Source: Tissierellia bacterium
GTDB taxonomy: Bacteria > Bacillota > Clostridia > Tissierellales > Tissierellaceae
Reading direction: 5' to 3'
Assembly: GCA_028708575.1 (NCBI GenBank)
Contig: JAQVYQ010000016.1
Location: forward strand, 1 to 33,129
Length of the DNA: 33,129 bases
Shown: positions 9,362-17,333 of the stretch, one piece after another
How the letters are laid out: each line of letters opens with the position of its first letter
Numbering within the stretch: position 1 is the stretch's first letter
Made by a program: the position numbers and the translations under genes
The notes under the pieces: model-generated
The model's input: the letters and a program-made list of their open reading frames with translations, nothing else
The model's database searches: none
Told to the model about the DNA's origin: nothing

Positions 9362-10498
9362 ATGAGTGGCATAATACTTAAAAATTTAACTAAAATTTAT
9401 CCAGGAGATGTTTTAGCCGTTAAAGATTTTAGTTTGGAAATTAGAGATAAAGAATTTATCGTACTAGTTGGCCCTTCTGGTTGTGGTAAGTCCACTGTAT
9501 TACGAATGATTGCTGGTCTTGAAGACATTACTTCAGGAGAATTATATATTGACGATGAATTAGTTAATAATATGTTACCTAAGGATCGGGATATAGCAAT
9601 GGTTTTTCAAAACTATGCTCTTTATCCTCATATGACTGTCTATAAAAATTTAGCATTTGCTCTTTCACTTAGAAAAGTTCCAAAGAGTGAAATAGATGAT
9701 AAGGTTCGAGAAACTGCTAAAATCTTAGAAATTGAAAGCCTACTTGACAGAAAACCAAAAGCCTTATCAGGCGGTCAAAGACAGCGGGTTGCACTAGGTC
9801 GTGCAATGGTTAGAGATCCAAAAGCATTTTTACTAGATGAACCATTATCAAACCTTGATGCAAAACTACGCGCATCTACTAGGACTGAAATTACCAAGCT
9901 TCACAATAAATTAAATACAACATTTATATATGTTACTCATGATCAAACTGAAGCTATGACAATGGCAGATAGAATCGTTGTAATGAAGGATGGCTATATA
10001 TATCAAGTGGGAAGTCCTCAAAAACTATATGATTTCCCTAACAGTATCTTTGTGGCTGGCTTTATAGGAACTCCTCAAATGAACTTTATTGATGCTATGC
10101 TAATTAAGAATGATTCTGGATATTTTGTAAAAATTGATGAGATTCTTTTTCCTGTCTCAAAAGAAAGATTTAGCCCTCAAATCTTAGATGATTATATTGA
10201 TAAGGATATAGTCTTAGGTATTAGGGCAGAAGATGTCTTAATGGTAGAAGATGATACTTCTAAAGCTAAGTTAAACTCCATAGTAGAAGTTGCTGAACAT
10301 ATGGGCTCAGAAATTTATGTATATATCGATTATAAAGAAAACAATATTACAGCAAGATTTAAATCTGATATTAGTCTAGCCATAGGTGAAAAAATAAATA
10401 TATCTTTTAACTTAGACAAAATACATCTATTCGATAAGGAAACTGAATTATCCCTGCTTGAAAGTAAGCAAGAACCTTTAACAACAAATATCAATTAA
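9362..10498 (+). CDS. Sugar ABC transporter ATPase, MsmK/UgpC type
   Basis: This is the ATP-hydrolysing subunit of a carbohydrate ABC importer. From the ATG at 9362 it has 378 residues: Walker A GPSGCGKST (37-45), signature LSGGQ (135-139), Walker B FLLDE (156-160), the switch histidine in YVTHD, and a C-terminal OB-fold regulatory region from about residue 240 as in MalK/MsmK. An earlier in-frame ATG at 9323 would overlap the GH94 gene. The 9362 start has AGGGGG at good spacing and matches the family N-terminus. It is the last gene before a strong terminator. ATPases of this type often serve several sugar transporters, but here the subunit is encoded with its own permeases. Confidence 0.93.
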   Translation: MSGIILKNLTKIYPGDVLAVKDFSLEIRDKEFIVLVGPSGCGKSTVLRMIAGLEDITSGELYIDDELVNNMLPKDRDIAMVFQNYALYPHMTVYKNLAFALSLRKVPKSEIDDKVRETAKILEIESLLDRKPKALSGGQRQRVALGRAMVRDPKAFLLDEPLSNLDAKLRASTRTEITKLHNKLNTTFIYVTHDQTEAMTMADRIVVMKDGYIYQVGSPQKLYDFPNSIFVAGFIGTPQMNFIDAMLIKNDSGYFVKIDEILFPVSKERFSPQILDDYIDKDIVLGIRAEDVLMVEDDTSKAKLNSIVEVAEHMGSEIYVYIDYKENNITARFKSDISLAIGEKINISFNLDKIHLFDKETELSLLESKQEPLTTNIN

Positions 10499-10501
10499 TT
10501 G

Positions 10502-10536
10502 AAAGACCTTGATTTTAAAAATCAAGGTCTTTTATT
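10502..10536. terminator. Bidirectional intrinsic terminator
   Basis: A perfect 15-bp inverted repeat (10502-10516 and 10518-10532) with GACCTTGATTTT arms is followed by a T-rich stretch. It lies between the convergent ATPase and response-regulator genes and can serve both. Confidence 0.85.
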
Positions 10537-10563
10537 CTACTTATATAAAGATTTTTTATCATT

Positions 10564-11196
10564 TTATACAATTATTTTAAATCTTTTTTGTGGTCTTCCT
10601 ACTTTCCCATATTTGTAGTTAACCTCTACCTTATTTTCTTCTTCCATATGTTGTAGATACCTATGTACTGTTTGGTAGGCTAAACCTGTCCCTTTCGCAA
10701 TCTCACTTATGGAATAATATTTGCTGCTTTTATTATTGTACTTATTCATGTAAATCTCAATAATTTCTAAGGTTTCATTAGTTATTCCTTTGAAATATTC
10801 ATAATCATTAATAGTACTTGATGTTTTTGTATCTTTCATTTTTAGATGTACATTAATTCGAGATATTATATCAGGTGCTTTTATAGGTTTAAGTGCAAAA
10901 TCACTTGCACCAGCTGACATGAAATCATCTGCAACATTTTGATCTTCTTCTACGGTCAAAACAATGATTGGCACTTTTGAGTTTATCTTTCTTAATCTTT
11001 TAACACCTTCTATGCCGTTATAAATAGGAAGATGATAATCTATTAATACTAAATCCGGCTTATACTTTTTAAGTCTTTCAATACCTTCTAAAACACTTAT
11101 TGCTGTAATTGAAATCCAATCTTTGTATTCACATATAGCAGTCATGGCAAACAATATTTCTTTATCATCATCAATAACTAAAATTTTAGTACTCAA
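10564..11196 (-). CDS. Response regulator with winged-helix output, CitB/DcuR-like
   Basis: This is the cytoplasmic output protein of a two-component system. Residues 1-120 form a receiver domain with the acidic pair in VIDDD, phospho-acceptor Asp53 (LVLIDYHLP) and the conserved Lys in LKPI. The C-terminal 70 residues hold a helix-turn-helix (SISEIAKGTGLAYQTVHRYL) followed by a wing with GRPQKRF, a layout like CitB/DcuR regulators. The start is TTG, directly abutting the stop of the upstream kinase gene with GAGGTGA as its ribosome site, so the two are co-translated. It is the last gene of the poly-gamma-glutamate cluster and probably controls that cluster. Its target sites are not identified. 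Confidence 0.88.
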   Translation of the reverse strand: MSTKILVIDDDKEILFAMTAICEYKDWISITAISVLEGIERLKKYKPDLVLIDYHLPIYNGIEGVKRLRKINSKVPIIVLTVEEDQNVADDFMSAGASDFALKPIKAPDIISRINVHLKMKDTKTSSTINDYEYFKGITNETLEIIEIYMNKYNNKSSKYYSISEIAKGTGLAYQTVHRYLQHMEEENKVEVNYKYGKVGRPQKRFKIIV

Positions 11197-12570
11197 TTAT
11201 ATCACCTCGGATAAAATTACTTTGGTAATTGTTCCAACACCATACTTACTTGTTATATACATTTGTCCATTATGATTATCAATTACGTCTTTTATATAAG
11301 TCAATCCTAAACCAGTTGATTTTCTCCCACTAACCCCACTCTTTTGTATCTCTTTCATCAATTCTTCTTTTATACCAATTCCGTCATCACAAATATCTAT
11401 ATAAAGCTTACCTTCTTTAGAGTAAATATTAATCCAAATATGTCCATCTTCATTGTCCAAAGCATTAAAAGAATTATCTAAAATATTTATCATAGCTCTG
11501 GTAAAATTGACCTTATTAACATCAATAAGACTTTCTCTAGCATCATTATTGTATATAACCTTAGATGCATAAGGAAGATGAGAAATATTTGATAGAACAT
11601 AGTTAAAAAGTTCTTCACTAGTTAATGTGATCTTTTTATCTTTATATAATATTTCAGATATCATTTCGCTTTGATTATCTAAGGATGCTTCTATTCTTTC
11701 TAAATATTCTTGAATGGTTGAATCAGAACATTCATCCATCATCTTAATAACACTTATTAATGCAATACTTGATGTTAATGGAGTTTTAAGATCATGAACC
11801 AAGTTTTTCATCTCAGTATAATATCTAGTCTGTAATGAATCCATTCTATATTCATGAAGCTCTTGTTCAATTTTTTTATTCTTTTCTGTAGCAACTATTA
11901 TCCTATTTTCATCACTAACTAGTTTTGCTACTAATATTGAGCCAAATACAAAAACCACAAAAAATAATATTCCAAAAATGGTTAATATTTCTTCTCCATT
12001 TAAGAGACTTGCCACAAACTTAATATCTTGAGATGTTTCTCCCCTCCCAAATCTTAACATAGAAAGGCCTGGGATTATGTCTAACCATTGAACTCCAAAC
12101 AACAACAAAACGATTATTATAGCTTTTTTAAGAATAGAAACCTCTGAAATATCCATATATTCTAGAAACATTATTGCAAAAATTACTATAAAAGCAGGAA
12201 TACTTAAATCATACTTAATATTGTGTATTATATTAATTGATGAGTAAACAAGAGGAATTATGATTATAGCAATAAATCCTTTCACATATGGTATTTTTTT
12301 ATCCTTATATTCTAATTTTATGGATTCTGCAACTATAAATGTCCCTAAATAATGTGGAAGACCTCTTATACAGTTTAAAATTACTAAACTTGATGCACTT
12401 AATAATAATAATCCAGTGTCATTTTTTTCGATACTTTTAAATAATAAATCATAAGCATTAAAATTGTGAACATTAACAAATTTAGGAGCAATAAGTCCTA
12501 AAAATATTAATACTATACCGATAATTAGCTTATTCTTATCAAAAATAATTGAAACTTTGTTAATCCTCAT
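11197..12570 (-). CDS. Membrane histidine kinase of the PGA cluster
   Basis: This is a sensor kinase with about six hydrophobic segments in the first 215 residues and no recognisable extracellular ligand domain. The signal may therefore be sensed in the membrane or through a partner. The kinase core follows: phospho-acceptor His259 in VHDLKTPLT, N box NILDNSFNAL, G1 DICDDGIGI and G2 STGLGLTY. The 457-residue length is ordinary. Its start lies inside the end of the PgsW-like gene (11-base overlap), and its stop abuts the response-regulator start. Such tight coupling to pgsBCW is unusual and suggests it monitors the polymer machinery. This functional link is inference. Confidence 0.87.
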   Translation of the reverse strand: MRINKVSIIFDKNKLIIGIVLIFLGLIAPKFVNVHNFNAYDLLFKSIEKNDTGLLLLSASSLVILNCIRGLPHYLGTFIVAESIKLEYKDKKIPYVKGFIAIIIIPLVYSSINIIHNIKYDLSIPAFIVIFAIMFLEYMDISEVSILKKAIIIVLLLFGVQWLDIIPGLSMLRFGRGETSQDIKFVASLLNGEEILTIFGILFFVVFVFGSILVAKLVSDENRIIVATEKNKKIEQELHEYRMDSLQTRYYTEMKNLVHDLKTPLTSSIALISVIKMMDECSDSTIQEYLERIEASLDNQSEMISEILYKDKKITLTSEELFNYVLSNISHLPYASKVIYNNDARESLIDVNKVNFTRAMINILDNSFNALDNEDGHIWINIYSKEGKLYIDICDDGIGIKEELMKEIQKSGVSGRKSTGLGLTYIKDVIDNHNGQMYITSKYGVGTITKVILSEVI

Positions 12571-13633
12571 AATTAGATCTTATCCTTTTTAATATAATAA
12601 GTAGACAAAAGCTCATTATAACTACAACAAATACTGTTTTTAATGGATAGGAATAAGTATAATAGACATTTCCTTCCCCTATTATAAAAGGAGTTGAAGG
12701 ATCTATTGCTAATCCAAATTCATTAGCTAAGTCTTTAATATTTATTATATTCATAACAGGAACATCTTTAGAAGAAAAAAACTGAACTAATCCCGTTTTT
12801 CTACTTGTATTAAAAAATTCGTCAATAATTAACCCATTAGATGCATTAATAGAATCAGTAGTATCTCCAAATGCAACTATATTACCGCCTATATTTATAA
12901 AACAGCTTATCCTATTTGAATTTCTAAAATATATATCTTTTCTTAGAGCAATATTACTCTCCAAATCTTCTTCTAATAAAATTGTTTTACCGTAATATCT
13001 CATTCTATCTAATATGATATTTAATTCATCAGGGTTCATATCTCTACCCATATCCCCTGAACCACCTGGGGATACTACAATAGTTTTATTTTTTATCAAT
13101 CCTTCATTAAATAGGTATTCTTCCATATCCAGATAAGTAAATTCAAGATTATTTCCACCCCAAGTTGATGCACCTACAGAAGTTATTATTATAGGATTAA
13201 CTTCCATAACCTGGCAAGCTACAATCGTTGCAATATTAAGAGCAGGAAAAGAACTAGAAAAACTGACTGCTACATAATCTCCTTTTTTTACTCCACCATC
13301 ATCTAACATATCTATTATTACAGCAGCGAAGTTTGGATTTGTAGACGTTCTCTTTGACTCTATACTACCAAGAGTTGTAGTAATTCCATTCATTTCTTCT
13401 CCAATTAAACCAGTCTTATTTATGTCTTCTACGCCTAACTCAATATTTCTTGATACTTTTTCCTCTTTGATTTTTTCACTGCATTCTTTCATAATACTTG
13501 CAGCTCTATACTTTTCTTCATATAGTGGATCTTTAACGAGACTTTTGCTGTCTGTAATAAATATGTAAAATACTACTAATAATAAGGTCATAATTAAAAT
13601 ATATTTATCATACTTGCTAAATCTCTTCTTCAT
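12560..13633 (-). CDS. Poly-gamma-glutamate system protein (PgsW-like)
   Basis: This resembles the family annotated as poly-gamma-glutamate system protein, found beside PgsB and PgsC in some Firmicutes and Fusobacteria; its biochemical role is not established. The 357-residue protein has an N-terminal membrane span (about 11-27), a long soluble domain with VSFSSSFPALNIA, ITSVGASTWGGNN and VSPGGSGDMGRDM glycine-rich blocks, and a C-terminal span (VFVVVIMSFCLLIILK). Both ends are thus membrane-anchored, with the middle probably extracellular. It overlaps pgsC by four bases (ATGA) and the kinase gene by 11 bases. The glycine-rich blocks could bind a ligand or phosphate, but no catalytic motif is recognised. 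Confidence 0.82.
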   Translation of the reverse strand: MKKRFSKYDKYILIMTLLLVVFYIFITDSKSLVKDPLYEEKYRAASIMKECSEKIKEEKVSRNIELGVEDINKTGLIGEEMNGITTTLGSIESKRTSTNPNFAAVIIDMLDDGGVKKGDYVAVSFSSSFPALNIATIVACQVMEVNPIIITSVGASTWGGNNLEFTYLDMEEYLFNEGLIKNKTIVVSPGGSGDMGRDMNPDELNIILDRMRYYGKTILLEEDLESNIALRKDIYFRNSNRISCFINIGGNIVAFGDTTDSINASNGLIIDEFFNTSRKTGLVQFFSSKDVPVMNIINIKDLANEFGLAIDPSTPFIIGEGNVYYTYSYPLKTVFVVVIMSFCLLIILKRIRSNYED

Positions 13634-14079
13634 AGCATTACACCATATACTAATAAGATATCTATTAATCTAACAATAATAGCAACAAAAATCATTGATG
13701 TTAAAGTTTTTAAAATCCCCTGTTTATTAACATCCTGGGCAATAAGTCCTGGTATTACAAATCCTATTGAAGTTGTTGCAAATAATAAGGAAAACGAGAA
13801 AAAACTTATAGCCTTTTGAATTGATTGACTTAACATTAGACTTGTAATAATAGTTATTCCAAATCTTCTTTTCCCATAGATTATTATGTGTTTTGATAGA
13901 ATATTTACAATTGCTAAAGTAATAATGCTTAGTAAAATTGTAGCAAGGATCCTATCTGGTTGATTTAAATATAATGCTATATATCCTGGTACTATAATGC
14001 CACCTGGTGAAACCTCAGTAATTTCATAATATATGATACTTATAATTACACCTAAAATAATTATTTTATACAATTGCAT
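13630..14079 (-). CDS. pgsC: Poly-gamma-glutamate synthase membrane subunit PgsC/CapC
   Basis: This is the small integral-membrane partner of PgsB in poly-gamma-glutamate synthesis. About 149 residues form four to five hydrophobic segments, with the family's conserved start ITEVSPGGIIVPGYIALYL and the RRFGITIITSLMLSQ block. The length matches PgsC/CapC (about 150). It overlaps the end of pgsB by 14 bases. A GTG at 14082 directly precedes the ATG at 14079 and could also be used. It shares an ATGA overlap with the next gene, so pgsB, pgsC and the PgsW-like gene are translationally coupled. Confidence 0.9.
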   Translation of the reverse strand: MQLYKIIILGVIISIIYYEITEVSPGGIIVPGYIALYLNQPDRILATILLSIITLAIVNILSKHIIIYGKRRFGITIITSLMLSQSIQKAISFFSFSLLFATTSIGFVIPGLIAQDVNKQGILKTLTSMIFVAIIVRLIDILLVYGVML

Positions 14080-15211
14080 CACCTATATCTTCTATATAGT
14101 TTATTAAGTCTTGTCCATGGCCTACAATATTCCCAATAGCATATATAATTGAATCATTTTGAATATCATTTAAAATCTTAAAATCAAGATTTCCTATTGC
14201 TTTTATTAAATTACTGTCAATACCATACCTTACAAGTTTCCTTTTCATTGCATTTTTAAATTCCCCTGTTATCCAGATTTGATTAAAATCCAACTGCCTA
14301 ATAAGGTCAAGGTGCTGCTTCATCCTATCTGGTCTATCTGCTCTATTGTTTACGAGTATTATTAAATCCTTATTATTAAACAACCCTATTTTTTTTAATC
14401 TATTATATATAATAGATATTGAATCTGGATCATTTATGGCCAATCCATTAACAAATTTTATATCTATATTTCTATCATTATAGATTTGATATATTTTCAA
14501 TACTCCTGGATCTTTTTTATAGTTTTTCATTCTTTGTAATGCTGTATCCTTGTCTACCCCCAAGACTCTACAAACCTCTAAAGCTATGCTTACATTTTCC
14601 TTAAAATCTATGCCATAATCGCCGTCAATATCTTCTGCTAATATAACCTTTGAATTCTGTTTTTTACCCACTTGTCTATAATAGTCTATAAAGTAATCTT
14701 CAGGAGTTATAAACACACCATTATAGGGCATTACATTTCCCAAAGCAATTGCTACATCTTTAAGGCTTGGACCCATTTCTTCTAAATGATCTCTTCTAAC
14801 ATTTGTAACTACACTTATATCTGCATTTAAGATTTTGTGCTGAGATATATATTGCAGTTCGGGATTGACGGCCATACATTCAATAACCAGAAGATCTGCA
14901 CCTTGCATTGCTGCCTCTTTAATTATCTTTAGCTGTTCCTTAATATTTGCCCGACCTTTTCTTATAATTGGATTTTCAACTCCATTAGTATCAATAATTC
15001 TAGGACTTGTACCTGTTGTTTTACAGAACACCTTATATTGTCCACCTCTTAATGAGGCTTCTATTAATCTAGATGTAGAGGATTTCCCTCGGGTACCATT
15101 TACATGAATAATATGTTTGATTTTCTTTCTATATTTCTTATTTTGATATGATTCAAAAAATAAATATATTATATATAAAGAAAAAATAAAAATTATTGTA
15201 TTTATATACAT
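14066..15211 (-). CDS. pgsB: Poly-gamma-glutamate synthase PgsB/CapB
   Basis: This is the ATP-dependent amide ligase that polymerises glutamate through gamma-carboxyl links; it belongs to the Mur ligase superfamily. A membrane span (residues 5-20) precedes the nucleotide-binding loop HVNGTRGKSSTSRL (GTRGKSS at 39-45). This is followed by conserved blocks KTTGTSPRII, IIRKGRANIKEQ, ECMAVNPELQ and TNVRRDHLEEMG. At 381 residues it is close to PgsB/CapB (about 393-460). It sits 12 bases after the second deacylase gene and overlaps pgsC. PgsA/CapA, normally needed with PgsB and PgsC, is not in the window; it could lie elsewhere or be replaced by the PgsW-like protein. Confidence 0.92.
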   Translation of the reverse strand: MYINTIIFIFSLYIIYLFFESYQNKKYRKKIKHIIHVNGTRGKSSTSRLIEASLRGGQYKVFCKTTGTSPRIIDTNGVENPIIRKGRANIKEQLKIIKEAAMQGADLLVIECMAVNPELQYISQHKILNADISVVTNVRRDHLEEMGPSLKDVAIALGNVMPYNGVFITPEDYFIDYYRQVGKKQNSKVILAEDIDGDYGIDFKENVSIALEVCRVLGVDKDTALQRMKNYKKDPGVLKIYQIYNDRNIDIKFVNGLAINDPDSISIIYNRLKKIGLFNNKDLIILVNNRADRPDRMKQHLDLIRQLDFNQIWITGEFKNAMKRKLVRYGIDSNLIKAIGNLDFKILNDIQNDSIIYAIGNIVGHGQDLINYIEDIGDAIV

Positions 15212-15223
15212 ATTATAATCATC

Positions 15224-15955
15224 CTATCTAAAATAGTTTATAATTCTTTCTATTACATATAAATGAAAACTTATTCTGTTTTCTAATTTATCATTCATAT
15301 TACTCTCAATAGTTAAAACAGGAATACCTAATCTATCTGATACTTCTTTGTTAAATGACCCATTCAGAGATGAAGTGTCTAACATAATTTTAGTAGAATC
15401 ATTATCAATTATATAATCATCATATACCTTCTCAGTTATTTCCATAAATTTGGAATCCATTAAATCTAAAATTAGTCCATTGGCTAAAAAACTACTGTCT
15501 TCATCATAATTTCGCTCCCACTCATGTAAATCCATTACTATATCTGGACTTTCTTTTTCCACCAGTTTAAAAATTTCATAAGCCATAACTTCAGTATCTG
15601 TCCCATTTGGTTTTCCAGGAAATGCTCTGTTTAAATCGCTCATATAATATGGGTTTCTTTCTTCATTTCTAACCGCTTCTGTATTTGATCTTGGTATTAT
15701 TATGAAATTAGCCCAATCCGGTTTAACCTCTATTATCCTTGCAGCAGCTTTAATGCCTCCAATTTCATTTCCATGAATACCACTTATTATCATAACTTTT
15801 ATTTTTCTACCATTATCAATATAGTATATGGGGCTTTCATATTTGGTACCTGCCATTATATAATAGTCCCTAAAATCATATATATGTGAAAAAGAATAAA
15901 TTAATAATACAATTAATAAAAAACATAAAATATAAAATAATTTATTTTTAATCAT
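15224..15955 (-). CDS. Membrane-anchored AstE/aspartoacylase-type zinc deacylase
   Basis: This is a zinc-dependent amidohydrolase of the succinylglutamate desuccinylase/aspartoacylase branch of the M14 fold. It is tethered by an N-terminal membrane span (residues 7-22), so the catalytic domain should face outside. Zinc ligands are visible as His61 and Glu64 (GIHGNEIGG) and His144 (MDLHEW); the general base is probably Glu217 (LTIES). A substrate-side Arg lies in DLNRAFPGK. An earlier ATG at 15970 is possible, but AAAGGA lies at proper spacing before the 15955 ATG. It lies 12 bases upstream of pgsB. A function in trimming or releasing gamma-glutamyl chains is plausible, since a phage zinc poly-gamma-glutamate hydrolase (PghP) has a related fold. 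The substrate is not shown by sequence. Confidence 0.78.
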   Translation of the reverse strand: MIKNKLFYILCFLLIVLLIYSFSHIYDFRDYYIMAGTKYESPIYYIDNGRKIKVMIISGIHGNEIGGIKAAARIIEVKPDWANFIIIPRSNTEAVRNEERNPYYMSDLNRAFPGKPNGTDTEVMAYEIFKLVEKESPDIVMDLHEWERNYDEDSSFLANGLILDLMDSKFMEITEKVYDDYIIDNDSTKIMLDTSSLNGSFNKEVSDRLGIPVLTIESNMNDKLENRISFHLYVIERIINYFR

Positions 15956-15972
15956 AAGGATTCCTTTCATTC

Positions 15973-16001
15973 AATAAAACCCCGACAATAATTCATCGGG
16001 G
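15973..16001 (-). terminator. Intrinsic terminator or attenuator inside the PGA cluster
   Basis: On the minus strand CCCCGA and TCGGGG form a 6-bp GC-rich stem with a 10-base loop, followed at once by TTTTATT. It lies between the two deacylase genes. It therefore should terminate part of the transcription from the ggt half before it reaches pgsBCW. Confidence 0.75.
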
Positions 16002-16013
16002 ATTCTATTTATA

Positions 16014-17141
16014 TTAACTAAGAGGGTTTAGCATAAATCCAACACCTTTTTCTTGAATTTCTTCATAGTCAGGTAAATTAGTTATAATTATTGGATTATT
16101 TTCATTCTTTGCTGTGTATACTGAGGTGATTTCCTTTATTGTTTCTAAATGTCTTCCAACTCTTTCTTCTAACGGATGTCCATTTTCATCAAATGGTACA
16201 TATAGATTTCCACGTTTTGCAGCATTTACATACATTTTATCTTTACCTTTTATAACTAAATCTTCATCTGTTTTTCCTCTTAATCTGCCTTGAGCTGCAT
16301 TTGCTGTTTCTGCTAATAATGCTAAAGTATCAGTGTAATCCCCTAATTCTCTATGAGTAAGTCCTCTTAGATTAGTAGGTGATGGCTCAAGAGCTATATC
16401 TACACCTTTCAATTGCAAATTAATAGTAACCACCGATGCTATTCCCATTGCATATTCGTGGGATACTATTGCATTAATTACAGGGTATTCTGGTGAAGCT
16501 TCATGTAAATCAAGTGTTATATCGATATTTTCCACTTTTATCATTTCAGTTATTGCATATGTTACTTTTTCTGTAAATGTGCCATCTGATCTTCCTGGAT
16601 ATGCACGATTTAGATTTCTAGTTTCACTACCTGATAACTGTTGACCTGAAGCTGCATGAACATATACATCAGGATCTGGCCATTGATCAATTGGATTAGT
16701 GGCTCTTGACCCATATCTAAATTCTCTTTCTCCATACTCTGTTTCAATAGTAAACCTTTGTGGTGAGCCTTCTTGTGCGTCATTATGAGAAAAAGCACTA
16801 TTATTTGCTCGTGGAATTATATACAAAGTTCCTGAATCAATTTTAGCAGTTTCAATTAATGATATTGCTGCCATGTACCCACCTGGCTCATTAGCATGTG
16901 TTCCCCCCAATACCAACATAGAGCCACCTGCTTTATCACCTTCTAGTATATATATTTCTGCATCCCCATTTGTCCCTTTCAATTGTGGAAAATAATCACT
17001 TAGCATTTTTTGCATGGTAACTCCTGGTCCTGCAACAATCACCTCAGGAATATGCATGCTTGAAAATGATTTTCCTGCAATAAATGAAACAACTAGAGCT
17101 ATAATTAAAAAAATAACTGAAGCCGTTTTTTTATTATCCAT
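16014..17141 (-). CDS. Exported AstE/aspartoacylase-type zinc deacylase
   Basis: This 375-residue protein belongs to the M14-like succinylglutamate desuccinylase/aspartoacylase family. An N-terminal hydrophobic segment (8-22) acts as membrane anchor or signal. Zinc ligands are His82 and Glu85 (GGTHANEPGG) and His213 (LDLHEAS); the likely general base is Glu278 (LLAETANAAQG). The NLNRAYPGR block corresponds to the substrate-binding Arg region. It shares the fold and motifs of the next gene but is longer, with a large insertion around 120-170. Starts at 17150 and 17153 are also possible; 17141 gives the better distance from GGAAGGAG. The neighbours (GGT, permease, PgsB) suggest an N-acyl-glutamate or gamma-glutamyl substrate outside the cell, which is inference. 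Confidence 0.78.
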   Translation of the reverse strand: MDNKKTASVIFLIIALVVSFIAGKSFSSMHIPEVIVAGPGVTMQKMLSDYFPQLKGTNGDAEIYILEGDKAGGSMLVLGGTHANEPGGYMAAISLIETAKIDSGTLYIIPRANNSAFSHNDAQEGSPQRFTIETEYGEREFRYGSRATNPIDQWPDPDVYVHAASGQQLSGSETRNLNRAYPGRSDGTFTEKVTYAITEMIKVENIDITLDLHEASPEYPVINAIVSHEYAMGIASVVTINLQLKGVDIALEPSPTNLRGLTHRELGDYTDTLALLAETANAAQGRLRGKTDEDLVIKGKDKMYVNAAKRGNLYVPFDENGHPLEERVGRHLETIKEITSVYTAKNENNPIIITNLPDYEEIQEKGVGFMLNPLS

Positions 17142-17168
17142 TAAAATCATCACTCCTTCCTAACTGAC

Positions 17169-17312
17169 TTACTTAATCATTAACACACGAAGTAATAATG
17201 GAATAATGACCAAAGCATTATTTGCTTGATTCCAAAGATCTTCTTCATCAAATAGCTCCCAAACCGTAAATAACAATACAAAAGCTACTAATAATCTATA
17301 TACCAAAGCCAT
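17169..17312 (-). CDS. Small 47-residue membrane protein
   Basis: This is a short gene between the permease and the first deacylase. A strong AAAGGTGG ribosome site lies eight bases before the ATG at 17312. The product has two hydrophobic stretches (about residues 3-18, LVYRLLVAFVLLFTV, and 32-46, ALVIIPLLLRVL) separated by an acidic segment, ELFDEEDLWNQ. I do not recognise the family. TRAP systems normally pair the DctM permease with a small DctQ membrane protein, and no normal-sized DctQ is present here. This peptide could be a reduced partner of the permease. It lies 21 bases after the permease stop, clearly in the same transcript. Confidence 0.62.
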   Translation of the reverse strand: MALVYRLLVAFVLLFTVWELFDEEDLWNQANNALVIIPLLLRVLMIK

Positions 17313-17333
17313 TTCATAACCCACCTTTCATCT

